In this document: in pieces, positions 10,191-18,618 of the stretch
How the letters are laid out: each line of letters begins with the position of its first letter
Numbering within the stretch: position 1 is the first letter of the stretch
Made by a program: the position numbers and the translations under genes
Assembly (NCBI RefSeq): GCF_020405205.1
Contig: NZ_CP084469.1
Coordinates: 3,844,001-3,908,000, forward strand
DNA length: 64,000 nt
Source: Natrinema salinisoli
GTDB taxonomy: Archaea; Halobacteriota; Halobacteria; Halobacteriales; Natrialbaceae
Reading direction: 5' to 3'
Notes under the pieces: generated by a model
What the model saw: only the letters and a program-made list of their open reading frames with translations
What the model was told of the DNA's origin: nothing
Database searches by the model: none

Positions 10191-10535
10191 TTACTCAGTA
10201 TCGGACTCGTCGTTCTTTTCGACCTCGAGGACGACGTCGGCGGGATCGACGCCGATTCGTGCGAACTGCGTTCGCACGTGTTCTTTGGCTCCCTCGAGGG
10301 CCTGTTCCCGGGTGTCAAAGCCGCGAGGCATGGGCGACTCGAAGGCGAGGTTGACTTCCCGGCCGTCGACGAGCTGCGTCGTGCCGCCGCTGTCGACCTC
10401 GTAGAACTCGTCGCAGACCCAGACGTACGCGGCGTCTTCGTCGGGTGCACCGCGGAACGTCGGGGCCCGTTCACCCCGTTCGTACAGCGTTCCGGTGAGT
10501 TCCGTCCCGCCCGCCCGACCGCGTACCAGCAACAT
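10191..10535 (-). CDS. small conserved halobacterial protein (DUF7113-like)
   Basis: 114 residues from ATG 10535 (MLLVRGRAGGTELTGTLYER). The frame continues upstream to 10691, but that extension has shadow-like composition. The sequence mixes beta-rich segments (TLYERGERAPTFRG, AAYVWVCDEFYEVDSG, VNLAFESPMPRGFDT) with one amphipathic helix (REQALEGAKEHVRTQFARIG) and an acidic tail. It looks like a small alpha/beta domain conserved in haloarchaea. The DUF7113 label is from memory and not certain. No catalytic motif is visible, and function is unknown. Confidence 0.72.
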   Translation of the reverse strand: MLLVRGRAGGTELTGTLYERGERAPTFRGAPDEDAAYVWVCDEFYEVDSGGTTQLVDGREVNLAFESPMPRGFDTREQALEGAKEHVRTQFARIGVDPADVVLEVEKNDESDTE

Positions 10536-10865
10536 ACGTCGTTGTACGCTTCCCGGACGCAAAAATGACGTGGCATCGGTCGGGAGAGACGCTACACCGA
10601 ACGGGTTCGGTCTGGATGAGTGATACGCTTGTCCGCCCATCCGAACGGCGACCGATTCCGGTCGTCCGATGACTACGATCGCCTCGTTCACCCCCGTGGA
10701 AGTACCGGTAACTGGCCTATTCGGCGATCATAATCGATCACTCTGATCCGATTTTCAAAATTAATGCCTGGATGATCCTCCCCACACATCCGCCTCTGGC
10801 CCACCCGATGAAGATAGCCAAAAGAAATAACCGTTATGTGCCGTTGCCGACGGTGTCAGCGTGGT

Positions 10866-10895
10866 ATTCAGTGGTTACACGGGTAACCGCTGAAT
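10866..10895. promoter_or_regulatory. 30-base imperfect palindrome, candidate operator
   Basis: Arms ATTCAGTGGTTAC and GTAACCGCTGAAT match as an inverted repeat with one mismatched pair per arm. It sits about 60-90 bases before the start of the DUF7344-like regulator at 10955, upstream of its likely TATA box, so it is placed like an activator or autoregulatory binding site. Confidence 0.6.
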
Positions 10896-10918
10896 TCCCG
10901 AACCAAATCGTTTTGGAA

Positions 10919-10934
10919 ATGGGCTTATGCCCAT
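10919..10934. promoter_or_regulatory. 16-base dyad overlapping the TATA box
   Basis: ATGGGC and GCCCAT flank TTAT. The central TTAT lies about 27 bases before ATG 10955, the usual TATA position for a leaderless haloarchaeal mRNA. A protein bound here would block TBP/TFB, so this is a candidate repressor site. Confidence 0.55.
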
Positions 10935-10954
10935 TGCAGCGGTTGGTGTGTGTA

Positions 10955-11581
10955 ATGAGTTCGGACGCTCACCTCGGCGGCAACACGTCTGACCCACTCC
11001 CCCAAATTCCGACAGAGTGTTACGAGATCCTTCGCCATCCTCGCCGACTTCGCGTTCTCGAGGTTCTCGGACGTCGGCAGGCGCGACTCTCGCTGTCGGA
11101 ACTGACGGCGGAACTGATCGAGGAACCGGCGACGGACGGTTCGAACGGTCGAGCGCGACACGAGGTTCGAATCAGTCTCGTTCACAATCACCTGCCGCGA
11201 CTCGAGGACTACGACATCGTCGACTGGAACGACGACGGGATCGCGCTCCTCGACGGATCGCCGGTTCATCCCGGCGACCTCTCCGTCCTGCTCGACCGCT
11301 GTGACGACGAGAACGCGGAGACCCTCCTCGAGACGCTCGTCGACCCCGTCAGGATGCGACTCCTCTCCATCCTCGAGACGGCCGACGGTCCCGTCTCGCT
11401 CGAATATCTCGCATCCGAACTCGGTTCCTGCACCGGTGGCCAGTTTGCCGACGCCGAGCGCGCGAAGATCGCGCTCCATCACACCCACCTGCCGGCGATG
11501 GCTGACGTCGGCGTCATCGGCTACGATTCCAGGTCCAAGCGAGTCACGCGATTCGACCGAGCCGTCTCGATCGTCCGATAG
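10955..11581 (+). CDS. two-domain winged-helix regulator (DUF7344-like repeats)
   Basis: 208 residues from ATG 10955 (MSSDAHLGGNTSD). Two related winged-helix halves are visible: ECYEILRHPRRLRVLEVLGRR ... LVHNHLPRLEDYDIVDW (about 20-95) and ETLVDPVRMRLLSILETADG ... LHHTHLPAMADVGVIGYD (about 120-195). The repeated H-x-H-L-P segment is characteristic of the DUF7344 halobacterial family. It is probably a DNA-binding transcription factor, perhaps controlling its own palindrome-rich promoter. It is transcribed toward the cohesin-like gene; co-transcription is unlikely given 125 bases between them. Confidence 0.8.
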   Translation: MSSDAHLGGNTSDPLPQIPTECYEILRHPRRLRVLEVLGRRQARLSLSELTAELIEEPATDGSNGRARHEVRISLVHNHLPRLEDYDIVDWNDDGIALLDGSPVHPGDLSVLLDRCDDENAETLLETLVDPVRMRLLSILETADGPVSLEYLASELGSCTGGQFADAERAKIALHHTHLPAMADVGVIGYDSRSKRVTRFDRAVSIVR

Positions 11582-11706
11582 TCGTCGATCGTCCGTTCGA
11601 CGTTCACAGTCGTTTTCTCGAACCGCCGGTCCGCGTCCGCTCGCTCGTTTTTCCGATGGTTCCGTTCGATCGAGAACCGGTAAAGGGATCGCTATCGAGG
11701 GGCTAG

Positions 11707-12516
11707 ATGAATCACGAAATGGACGCCGCGGACGAGCACTGGGTCGACAGTTCGACGATCGACAGGCGCGACCTCGTCGGTATCGCCATCGCTGTCGTAC
11801 TCGCCTGCTTCCTCTCGGTCGTGAGCATCGCAGGGACGGCCGCTGCGATCGATCAGGTAGCGATCGTCTCGCCCGATCAGTCGACGGTCGAGGCCGCGCC
11901 GGGCGAAACGATCGAGATCGACGTCGCCCTCCGGAGTCAGGGGGGACACGGCGGCGAGGGCGTCGAAGCGGTTACGCTCGTCGCACAGTATCACCCCGAC
12001 TATCTCGAGCGTATCAGCGTCGACCAGGGCTCCTGGCTCGAGGGGAACGGGACCGAGATCGGCACGACGGAAACGATCGCCCACGAACGGGGGACGGCGA
12101 TCCTCGAGCAGCGCCGCGAACCGGCTGCCGGCGGGACGACCGGAACCGGAACGATCGCGACCGTGACCGTCCGGATCGCCGAGGACGCACCGGCCGGGAC
12201 GACGACGATCTCGTTCGGGGAGAGCGAGGTCGATCTCACCGGCGACTGGCCCGTCGCCGTCGTCGACGAGTCCGCGACGGTCGCGATCGACGGCGGTAAC
12301 GAATCGCTCGGCTCGTTCGACCACCCTTCCCCCGACGAGACCGACCGGAAGTCCGCCGGCTCGAGTCCCGGGGACGACTCGGCTGGGTCGGAGAACGAAA
12401 CGGCAGACGCAGACGGTTCGGAGCCGGTTCCGGGCTTCACCGGCGGAGTCGCGATCCTGGCCGTGCTACTTATGGCGCTTTATTTGGCAACCGTTCGCGA
12501 CGGTCGTCACGATTAA
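11707..12516 (+). CDS. cohesin-like surface protein with PGF-type C-terminal anchor
   Basis: 269 residues. An N-terminal hydrophobic signal (about 22-45) is followed by a cohesin-like beta-sandwich (about 48-195) with VEAAPGETIEIDVALRS, TLVAQYHPDYLERISVDQGSWL and GTGTIATVTVRIAEDAPAG. A low-complexity acidic Ser/Glu/Asp linker (about 200-240) leads to PVPGFTGGVAILAVLLMALYL plus a short basic tail. That tail has the layout of a PGF-CTERM signal, the substrate of archaeosortase A, whose gene lies at 51673 in this window. Likely exported and lipid-anchored; its binding partner is unknown. Confidence 0.8.
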   Translation: MNHEMDAADEHWVDSSTIDRRDLVGIAIAVVLACFLSVVSIAGTAAAIDQVAIVSPDQSTVEAAPGETIEIDVALRSQGGHGGEGVEAVTLVAQYHPDYLERISVDQGSWLEGNGTEIGTTETIAHERGTAILEQRREPAAGGTTGTGTIATVTVRIAEDAPAGTTTISFGESEVDLTGDWPVAVVDESATVAIDGGNESLGSFDHPSPDETDRKSAGSSPGDDSAGSENETADADGSEPVPGFTGGVAILAVLLMALYLATVRDGRHD

Positions 12517-12572
12517 ACAATCCGTCCGACTGGAGGGAAACGCGTTTGAGGGTCGGGCCGGATGAGGTTCGT

Positions 12573-14426
12573 ATGAGCGATCTGGGAGATTTTGGCGATT
12601 TCGACGGCGACGCCGGGTCCGAAGACGGCGCGTCGACCGACGCGGGCGACTCTTCGCCGTCGTCCTCGGGGACCACTGAACCGGCGAGTACGGGTCCGAC
12701 GAGCGGAGAGTCCGCGGACGAGTTCGAACCGACGCCGGTCGAACCCAGTGGCGAGGACGTCGGTATCGGAACGATCTGCGTCTCCCAGGGCCTGCGCATC
12801 GCCGAGGACGGAGACGAGACGACCCTCCGGGCGTACGTCACCCGCGGCAACCGATCGTCGGTCCGCATCGGGAGCTACCTGCTCGCTCCCTATCCCGACG
12901 GCGAGACGCTCTTTTGCCGGATCGTCGGCCTCGAGTACGCCCAGCAGTACCACGCCGACGACGCGACGGAGATCCACGCGCGGCGGGCGATGCGTAGCGA
13001 CGAGATCGACGAGGCCGATTACAAGTTCGTCGCGAATCTCGAGCCCGTTGCGGTGCTGTACGAGGATGACGGCGAACTCAAACGGCGGATGACGGACCGC
13101 GTGCCGAAACCCCAGACGGTGATCCGGCAGGCCGACGACACCGAGGAGATCAAGACCGGGCTGAAGATGCCCGACGACGGGGTCTTCCTCGGTCATCTCT
13201 CGGTCGGCGGTGAGAAGGTACGGACGGCGGCCACCCCGCCGACGATCGATTACCGGTTGAAAGACGACTACGACGCGGGCGATCCGCTCGTCTTCCGCCA
13301 CTCGCTGATCGCCGGGGGCACGGGCTCGGGGAAGACCCACGGCGCGAAGAACATCCTGCGGCAGTATCTCGCGGACGACCGGACCTACCCGATGGATGAC
13401 GGTCGCGAGGTCAGCCCCGCGGTCGTCCAGTTCGATCCGCAGGACGAGTACGCCCAGATGCACGACGACAACCCCGACCTCGATAGCGACTTCGCGCGAC
13501 GCCTCGAGCGCGAGGGCATCGCCTACGGCGGCCACGACGACACGACCGCGTTTATCCCGAAGGTCGGGTCGGCGTCGTACGCCGCGGGGCACCACCGCGC
13601 GGAGCAAGTCGAGTTCACGATCCCGTTCTCGATGGTTCACGACAACCCGTGGCTGGTCGCCGGCAGCGGGTTGAACGACAACCAGTACGGCGCGCTCACC
13701 AGCGTCCTCCTGCCGCGATTCCGGAAGCAGTACGGCTCGAGCGGCACCTACGAGGAGTTCACGACGTTCCTCGATGACCCCGCGTTGCGCGAGGAACTCG
13801 ACGAGTCCGGTCGAGTCCACGAGGCGACCTTCGACGCCGTTCGCCGGCGCGTGCTCGGGTTCGGTCACGTCTTCGATCAGGACGCGCGCCCGATCACCGA
13901 CCTCGTTCACGACTTCGTCCGTCCCGGCGGGCTCACCGTGGTGCCGACCTACCACATCAACGACAGCCGGGCGACTGAGACCATCGTGCTCGCGGTCTCC
14001 TCGCTGATCATCGACCAGAAGCTCTCGAACGATCCTGATTACGACCGAGTCAAGGAGACGCCGCTCGTGCTCGGGATGGACGAGGCCCACAACTTCCTGA
14101 CCGACGCCGACTCGGTCCAGGCCGGGAAGGTCATCAGCAAGTTCACCGAGGCCGCCAAACAGGGCCGGAAAGAGCGGCTCGGCCTGTTCCTCATCACGCA
14201 GGACCCGCAGGACATCCACGACGCCGTGTTCAAGCAGATCAACACCACGGTCGTCCTGAATCTCGGCGACGAGGACGCCATCAAGAGCGTGAACATTCCG
14301 AGTAATCTCGAGTCGAAAGTCCCCTACATGGAGAAGGGGCAGATGGTCGTTTACTCGCCGGACAACTCCGAGCCCGTCGAGCTGATCGGCCTCCCGAAGT
14401 GTCTGACACGGCACGGCCGGGACTGA
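12573..14426 (+). CDS. herA: HerA-like DNA translocase/helicase
   Basis: 617 residues from ATG 12573 (MSDLGDFGDF). A long acidic low-complexity N-terminus (1-62) precedes the HAS-barrel-like beta region (about 64-165) and a RecA/FtsK-like ATPase. Walker A is AGGTGSGKTHGAKN (about 247-260), Walker B is PLVLGMDEAHNFL (about 500), and the sensor region is LFLITQDPQDIHDAVFKQIN. HerA forms a hexameric DNA pump that loads on NurA nuclease during break resection. nurA is on the same strand 2.7 kb upstream with three genes between them, one of them on the opposite strand. The 3' end converges with the YihY-type gene, 17 bases away. Confidence 0.88.
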   Translation: MSDLGDFGDFDGDAGSEDGASTDAGDSSPSSSGTTEPASTGPTSGESADEFEPTPVEPSGEDVGIGTICVSQGLRIAEDGDETTLRAYVTRGNRSSVRIGSYLLAPYPDGETLFCRIVGLEYAQQYHADDATEIHARRAMRSDEIDEADYKFVANLEPVAVLYEDDGELKRRMTDRVPKPQTVIRQADDTEEIKTGLKMPDDGVFLGHLSVGGEKVRTAATPPTIDYRLKDDYDAGDPLVFRHSLIAGGTGSGKTHGAKNILRQYLADDRTYPMDDGREVSPAVVQFDPQDEYAQMHDDNPDLDSDFARRLEREGIAYGGHDDTTAFIPKVGSASYAAGHHRAEQVEFTIPFSMVHDNPWLVAGSGLNDNQYGALTSVLLPRFRKQYGSSGTYEEFTTFLDDPALREELDESGRVHEATFDAVRRRVLGFGHVFDQDARPITDLVHDFVRPGGLTVVPTYHINDSRATETIVLAVSSLIIDQKLSNDPDYDRVKETPLVLGMDEAHNFLTDADSVQAGKVISKFTEAAKQGRKERLGLFLITQDPQDIHDAVFKQINTTVVLNLGDEDAIKSVNIPSNLESKVPYMEKGQMVVYSPDNSEPVELIGLPKCLTRHGRD

Positions 14427-14443
14427 ACCGACGGAGACGGACC

Positions 14444-15220
14444 CTACACCGTTTCCGTGCGAACCCCCTGTCGGACGGCGTTTACCGCCGCGCCGAGCAG
14501 CAACACGATGCTGGCGAAGTAGAGCCACGTGACGAACAACAGGACTGCACCGATCACGCCGTAGGCCGCGTAGCGACTGGCGTTGGACGTGTAGATCCGA
14601 AAGCCGATCTGCAACACCACCCAGCCGACCGCGGCGACGATCGTTCCCGGCAGTACCCCCGTCACCGACGTCTCGATCGGCGGGAGCACGTAGTAGATCG
14701 GCAGGAACGCGATCACCAGGACGGCGATCAGGACGAGCGTCCCGAGCAGGTTGACGAACGGGATCTGCAACGACAGTACCGAGAGCGCGATGCCGACGGC
14801 GACGACGAGCCCGACGGCGAGGGCGATGGCGACGATGGCGACGATGGCGTCCCGGACCTGTTCGAGCAGCGACGCGTCGATCTCGCCGGCGTACACCTCG
14901 TCGAACGCCTGGTCGAGGCCGCGGAAGAGCTTCAGGGCGCTCCACGTCAGCGCGAGGAATCCGACCACGGACGCGGCCGCCCGCCCGGTCGTGTTGGTGA
15001 GTGCCTCCGTCACGAGCTGCTGTCCCGACGACGAGAGCTGCTGACTGAGCATACTTGTGATGCGATTGGCGAGGTCCTGTCCGCCGACGAACGACGCGAC
15101 TGCCACGGCGAGCAACGCGATCGGGATTATCGACACGAACGCGTAGTAGGCGATACCCGCCGCCAAGAACGTGAGATTTCGATCCCTCGCGAGCGCCACG
15201 ACGGACCCGAGAGTCGACAT
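14444..15220 (-). CDS. YihY/virulence factor BrkB family membrane protein
   Basis: 258-residue protein with six hydrophobic segments in the YihY/UPF0761 pattern: RDRNLTFLAAGIAYYAFVSI at the N-terminus, LALTWSALKLFRGLDQAFDEVY in the middle, VTGVLPGTIVAAVGWVVLQ and the closing YAAYGVIGAVLLFVTWLYFAS. An amphipathic loop (about 45-75) lies outside the membrane. Bacterial relatives were once called ribonuclease BN in error; the true function is unsettled, possibly envelope or transport related. It converges with herA. Confidence 0.9.
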   Translation of the reverse strand: MSTLGSVVALARDRNLTFLAAGIAYYAFVSIIPIALLAVAVASFVGGQDLANRITSMLSQQLSSSGQQLVTEALTNTTGRAAASVVGFLALTWSALKLFRGLDQAFDEVYAGEIDASLLEQVRDAIVAIVAIALAVGLVVAVGIALSVLSLQIPFVNLLGTLVLIAVLVIAFLPIYYVLPPIETSVTGVLPGTIVAAVGWVVLQIGFRIYTSNASRYAAYGVIGAVLLFVTWLYFASIVLLLGAAVNAVRQGVRTETV

Positions 15221-15293
15221 ACGGCCCGTACGACGGTCGCGGTGTTGAAGCCGCTGCCGGCAGATGAATAACGCACCCGTTCGGTCGCTCGAG

Positions 15294-16196
15294 TCACTCC
15301 GTCGACTGCGGCTGATAGTACTGCTTGAGCCAGGTCGCCAGCCCCTCGAGCCCGGGAAACAGCGTTCGATGGTTGACGTTCAGCTGGTCGAGTTTGTCGC
15401 GGAACTCGAGCTTGCGCTCGCCCGGAATCACGATCTTCCGGTAGCAGTCGGGTCGGTCCGCCAGCCACCGATCGAGGACGATTCGCGGATCGGACTGGAA
15501 CGAGAAGACGGCCGACTGGTTAACGATACGGTCGTCGATCGCGGGCGGTCGGAAGAACATCACGTACTGCGCTTCGGGATCGTCCTCGGGCGCCCACCGC
15601 TCTTGCCAGAGTTCGGTCACGCGAGACACCTCGTTGAGGTCGCGGGCCGGTGACAGTTCGTCGCCGTCCGCGTCTTCGCCCAGTCCGTACTCGAGGGTGG
15701 CGTTCGAGAGCAGGTGCGTGTCGAGCATGTACGTCTCCGTCCCCTCGAGGACGTCCCGATAGGGGTCGGGTAGGTCGGCGTGGAGTTTCCGGTAGTCGAC
15801 GGCCCAGATCGCGCCGTCGTGGTCCGTGTCACCGCTCCGGGTCGCGAAGTACGCGGCGACGAGCGGCGAGAACGACCAGTCGAGGAGGCGCGTCGGGAGC
15901 CCGTAGTGCTGGGCGATCGCGAGCAGGTGCCAGACCGACCGCGGTTCGTCGATCTCGCTTCTGGCGTACTGAGCGAAGTTCCGGAGCAGCAGCGGCTCGA
16001 GGTGCCACTCCCCCGAGTCGCCGACGAAGCGATCGATCGACGTTTCGAGGCTGAAGGCCTCGTCTTCGACGCCGCGGAACACGGAGGGCGAGCGGTGGCG
16101 ACCGATGTCGGCCATCCACATGTCCCGGGTGACCAGTTCGTGAAGTTCGGTCCACGTTTCGGCCCGCTGGACCGAGCCGGAATCGGCACCGGTCAT
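15294..16196 (-). CDS. FRG-domain protein
   Basis: 300 residues. The FRG domain is plain in the N-terminal half: SVFRGVEDEAFSLETSIDRF with F40-R41-G42, followed by HYGLPTRLLDWSFSPLVAAYFA (about 92-113), the second hallmark. The C-terminal half includes MFFRPPAIDDRIVNQSAVFSFQ and closes with GLEGLATWLKQYYQPQ. FRG proteins are widespread but uncharacterised; some occur in phage-defence and toxin-like contexts, but the neighbours here give no such support. It stands alone, divergent from nothing obvious. Function not assigned. Confidence 0.88.
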   Translation of the reverse strand: MTGADSGSVQRAETWTELHELVTRDMWMADIGRHRSPSVFRGVEDEAFSLETSIDRFVGDSGEWHLEPLLLRNFAQYARSEIDEPRSVWHLLAIAQHYGLPTRLLDWSFSPLVAAYFATRSGDTDHDGAIWAVDYRKLHADLPDPYRDVLEGTETYMLDTHLLSNATLEYGLGEDADGDELSPARDLNEVSRVTELWQERWAPEDDPEAQYVMFFRPPAIDDRIVNQSAVFSFQSDPRIVLDRWLADRPDCYRKIVIPGERKLEFRDKLDQLNVNHRTLFPGLEGLATWLKQYYQPQSTE

Positions 16197-16337
16197 CGGT
16201 GCGCACGGCCGATTCGGGAGCTGTCGTGTGTCGGTTCCACATCGGCGGGTTTCCGCTCCCGGAATTAAAACGATTCTCGCGCCTGCGGGTGACTTACCGG
16301 CTCTGCAGAGTGTGTTCGATGTCGACTGGTAGCCGGC

Positions 16338-16961
16338 TCAGACGGACTCGAGCAGCGTTCGCTCGAAGAACGCCCCGACGACCCTCGCGATCTGGTCGCG
16401 GTTGCCGAGGAAGAAATGGTCGCCCGCCAGTGCGGTGGTCTCGTCGCCGCGCTCCCGCGCGCGCTCGACGATCGGCTCCCAGTCGACGGTCGTGTCGCGC
16501 TCGCCGTAGAGGACGTGGAGCGGGGCGTCGATCGAATCCAGCGCCGCCAGCGCGTCGAGGTCGTCGGCGAGCCGTGCAGTGGGCGCGAGCACGGCGACGG
16601 CGTCGGGATGGGTATCCGCCGACGCGAGCAGGGCCAGCGACGCGCCGAAACTATACCCGAAGACGCCGACGGGGAGGTCCTCGGCGGCCCCCCCGTCGTA
16701 TCCGTCGCGAGCCCATCGGATGGCGTTTCGGACGTCCTCCCGCTCGCCGGTGCCCTCGTCCCACGGCCCGTAGTCGAATCGCAGGCAGGCGATCTCCGAT
16801 TCGCGAAGCGCCTCCGACACTGCGACGAGGCGCTGGTCGCTTCGCGAGCCGCCGTGTTGCGGGTGGGGCGGACAGGCAACGACGATGGCCCTCGGTTCGT
16901 CGGTCGGTTCCTCGAGCGTCCCCCGAACGTCGCGAGCGCCGGGAATGAGGACGTCGCTCAT
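16338..16961 (-). CDS. alpha/beta hydrolase (dienelactone hydrolase-like)
   Basis: 207 residues from ATG 16961 (MSDVLIPGARDVRG); the frame stays open to 16991 but starts better here. Signs of the alpha/beta fold are IVVACPPHPQHGGS (oxyanion region), CLRFDYGPWDEGTGE, nucleophile elbow GVFGYSFGASLAL (Ser about 107), LHVLYGERDTTVDW with the acid, and GDHFFLGNRDQIARV with the catalytic His. This is the short COG2945-like subgroup, with substrate unknown. Its start is about 250 bases from the divergent pspA gene. Confidence 0.88.
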   Translation of the reverse strand: MSDVLIPGARDVRGTLEEPTDEPRAIVVACPPHPQHGGSRSDQRLVAVSEALRESEIACLRFDYGPWDEGTGEREDVRNAIRWARDGYDGGAAEDLPVGVFGYSFGASLALLASADTHPDAVAVLAPTARLADDLDALAALDSIDAPLHVLYGERDTTVDWEPIVERARERGDETTALAGDHFFLGNRDQIARVVGAFFERTLLESV

Positions 16962-17182
16962 GGCCCGTCGTTGTGGACGCCCGCTAATCAAGCCTCGTTA
17001 CCGCGACTCTCGGGGCGTCGAATCGGCACTCGAGTCAGTCGGACCGGAAGCCGATCAGAGCGGGCGGACACCGGCCCGGGCCGGGATCGATCGACGTCGT
17101 CCTCGGTGTTCGTGTCACTTCGTCCCCGATCACTATCCACCACGGCGAGTTTCGTTCGCTGCCGGACATCTCTGAAGTGACA

Positions 17183-17190
17183 TTTTTAAG
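17183..17190 (+). promoter_or_regulatory. TATA box of pspA
   Basis: TTTTTAAG centred about 28 bases before ATG 17215, with GTGACA just upstream in the BRE position. The spacing implies a leaderless transcript. Confidence 0.65.
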
Positions 17191-17214
17191 GCCGGCGACC
17201 AATACGTAGCAAGT

Positions 17215-18054
17215 ATGGGCATCCTCTCTCGGGCTTCCTACGTCATCCGGTCGAAACTCAACTCGGTGCTCAACCGGGCCGAGGACCCGACCGAAACGCT
17301 GGACTACTCCTACGAACAGATGCGCGACCAGCTCCAGCAAGTTAAACGCGGCATCGCCGACCTCACCACGCAGAAGAAGCGCCTCGAGATGCAGAAACGC
17401 CGCCTCGAGGAGAACGTCGAGAAACACAACGATCAGGCCCGGACCGCCGTCCAGCAGGACCGGGAGGATCTGGCGCGACGCGCCCTCGAGAAGAAGAAGA
17501 CGAAGATGAACCAGATCGAGGACCTCGAGCGCCAGATCTCGGACTTGCAGGGCCAGCAGGACAAACTGATCGAACAGAAGAACGAACTCCAGACGCGGAT
17601 CGAGGAGTTCCGGACCAAGAAGGAGACGATGAAGGCCCGCCACGAGGCCGCGAAGGCGAGCTCGACCGTTTCGGAGGCGATGACGGCCACCGGCGACGAG
17701 TTCGAGGACGTCGGCCGCGCCATCGAGCGGGCGGAAGAGCAGACAGAGGACATGGAGGCTCGCGCGGCCGCGATGGACGAGCTCCACGAATCCGGTGCGT
17801 TCGAGGACGTCATGTCCGACAAGGACGACATCGATCGCGAACTCGAGGAGATCTCGACCGACAGCGGCGTCGAGGCCGAACTCGAGACCCTCAAGTCCGA
17901 TGTCGGCGGCGATGTGGACGAGGCGACCGACGACGAACCCGCGGCCGATGCGGCGGCCGAGGTCGACGAGGACGAGCTGACGGAGCTCGAGGGCGAGGAT
18001 CAGGAAGACGTCGAGGCCGAACTGGCGGAGCTCCAGGACGAAGAGAACGCCTAG
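17215..18054 (+). CDS. pspA: PspA/IM30 family membrane-stress protein
   Basis: 279 residues. The start MGILSRASYVIRSKLNSVLN is the membrane-binding amphipathic helix of the family, followed by EDPTETLDYSYEQMRDQLQQVK and a continuous coiled coil rich in Lys/Gln/Glu to about residue 180 (KKRLEMQKRRLEENVEKHND). The last 70 residues are an acidic low-complexity tail typical of haloarchaeal versions. ESCRT-III-like PspA proteins coat and stabilise stressed membranes. A winged-helix gene follows 159 bases downstream on the same strand and may be its regulator. Confidence 0.95.
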   Translation: MGILSRASYVIRSKLNSVLNRAEDPTETLDYSYEQMRDQLQQVKRGIADLTTQKKRLEMQKRRLEENVEKHNDQARTAVQQDREDLARRALEKKKTKMNQIEDLERQISDLQGQQDKLIEQKNELQTRIEEFRTKKETMKARHEAAKASSTVSEAMTATGDEFEDVGRAIERAEEQTEDMEARAAAMDELHESGAFEDVMSDKDDIDRELEEISTDSGVEAELETLKSDVGGDVDEATDDEPAADAAAEVDEDELTELEGEDQEDVEAELAELQDEENA

Positions 18055-18213
18055 GTACCAGCTACCGATCGACGACCCGTCTTATTCTCTCGATGTCTTG
18101 TGTTTGATATAGCCCATTCGATGCGGTCCCGTGACACTATTCGGTCTCGATTTCCGGTTCTCGTTGCGCAAGAAGGAGAAACGGTTACCATCGTTCACGA
18201 TCAAGTGTCCGGT

Positions 18214-18573
18214 ATGAGTGACGAGTCACCGTTCCGGTCTGTCTCGATGACAAATCAGTTCGTCCTGCTGGGCGTCGCCGAGCTCGATCGGAAGGGCGAG
18301 ACGCCGGTCCAGACGCACGAACTCCGCCAGTACTGCAAGCAGCAACTCTCCGACGTCGATACGGAGGTCGTCGGAACGCTCACCGAGGCCGACGTGATCC
18401 GCTCGCTGTACCGACTCGAGGACGAGGGCCTCGTCGACGAGGCGCAGTCGGTGGCGACGTCGCCGACGGGGAAGGGGCGGCAGTCGTATACGCTCGCCGT
18501 GACCGTCGAGGACGTGTACGAGGGCGTCGCCGACGAACTGGCCGACGAACTGGTCGACGAACCCGACGACTGA
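18214..18573 (+). CDS. probable winged-helix protein downstream of pspA
   Basis: 119 residues from ATG 18214 (MSDESPFRSVSMTNQFVLLG); an internal ATG at 18247 is possible. The order of predicted elements fits a PadR/MarR-like winged helix: QFVLLGVAELDRKG, VQTHELRQYCKQQL, GTLTEADVIRSLYRLEDEGLVDE, then a beta wing GKGRQSYTLAVTVEDVYEG. Tail acidic. No effector domain. Being just after pspA on the same strand suggests a link to membrane-stress control, but this is inference only. Confidence 0.75.
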   Translation: MSDESPFRSVSMTNQFVLLGVAELDRKGETPVQTHELRQYCKQQLSDVDTEVVGTLTEADVIRSLYRLEDEGLVDEAQSVATSPTGKGRQSYTLAVTVEDVYEGVADELADELVDEPDD

Positions 18574-18618
18574 CTTCGGTACGGTCGACCCGCTCGTGAC
18601 GACCTGTTGACCCAGCGG

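Larger units (their letters stand above)
10536..10954. other. 419-base divergent intergenic region with palindromic promoter
   Basis: Separates the minus-strand gene starting at 10535 from the plus-strand regulator starting at 10955. The left half is plain GC-rich sequence. The right 200 bases are AT-richer and contain three dyads: a 30-base imperfect palindrome (10866-10895), a CCAAA/TTTGG dyad around 10901-10915, and a 16-base dyad over the probable TATA box (10919-10934). Confidence 0.7.

Noticed and set aside
10030-10404. 124-codon plus-strand frame from ATG 10030
   Set aside because: It overlaps the conserved minus-strand gene at 10191-10535 for most of its length and turns Ser/Arg-rich there.
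12513-14945. 810-codon open frame on the minus strand
   Set aside because: It is antisense to herA. The GC-rich third positions of a haloarchaeal gene give long open antisense frames; its protein is Arg/Val/Asp-rich without motifs, while the plus-strand herA has complete Walker motifs.
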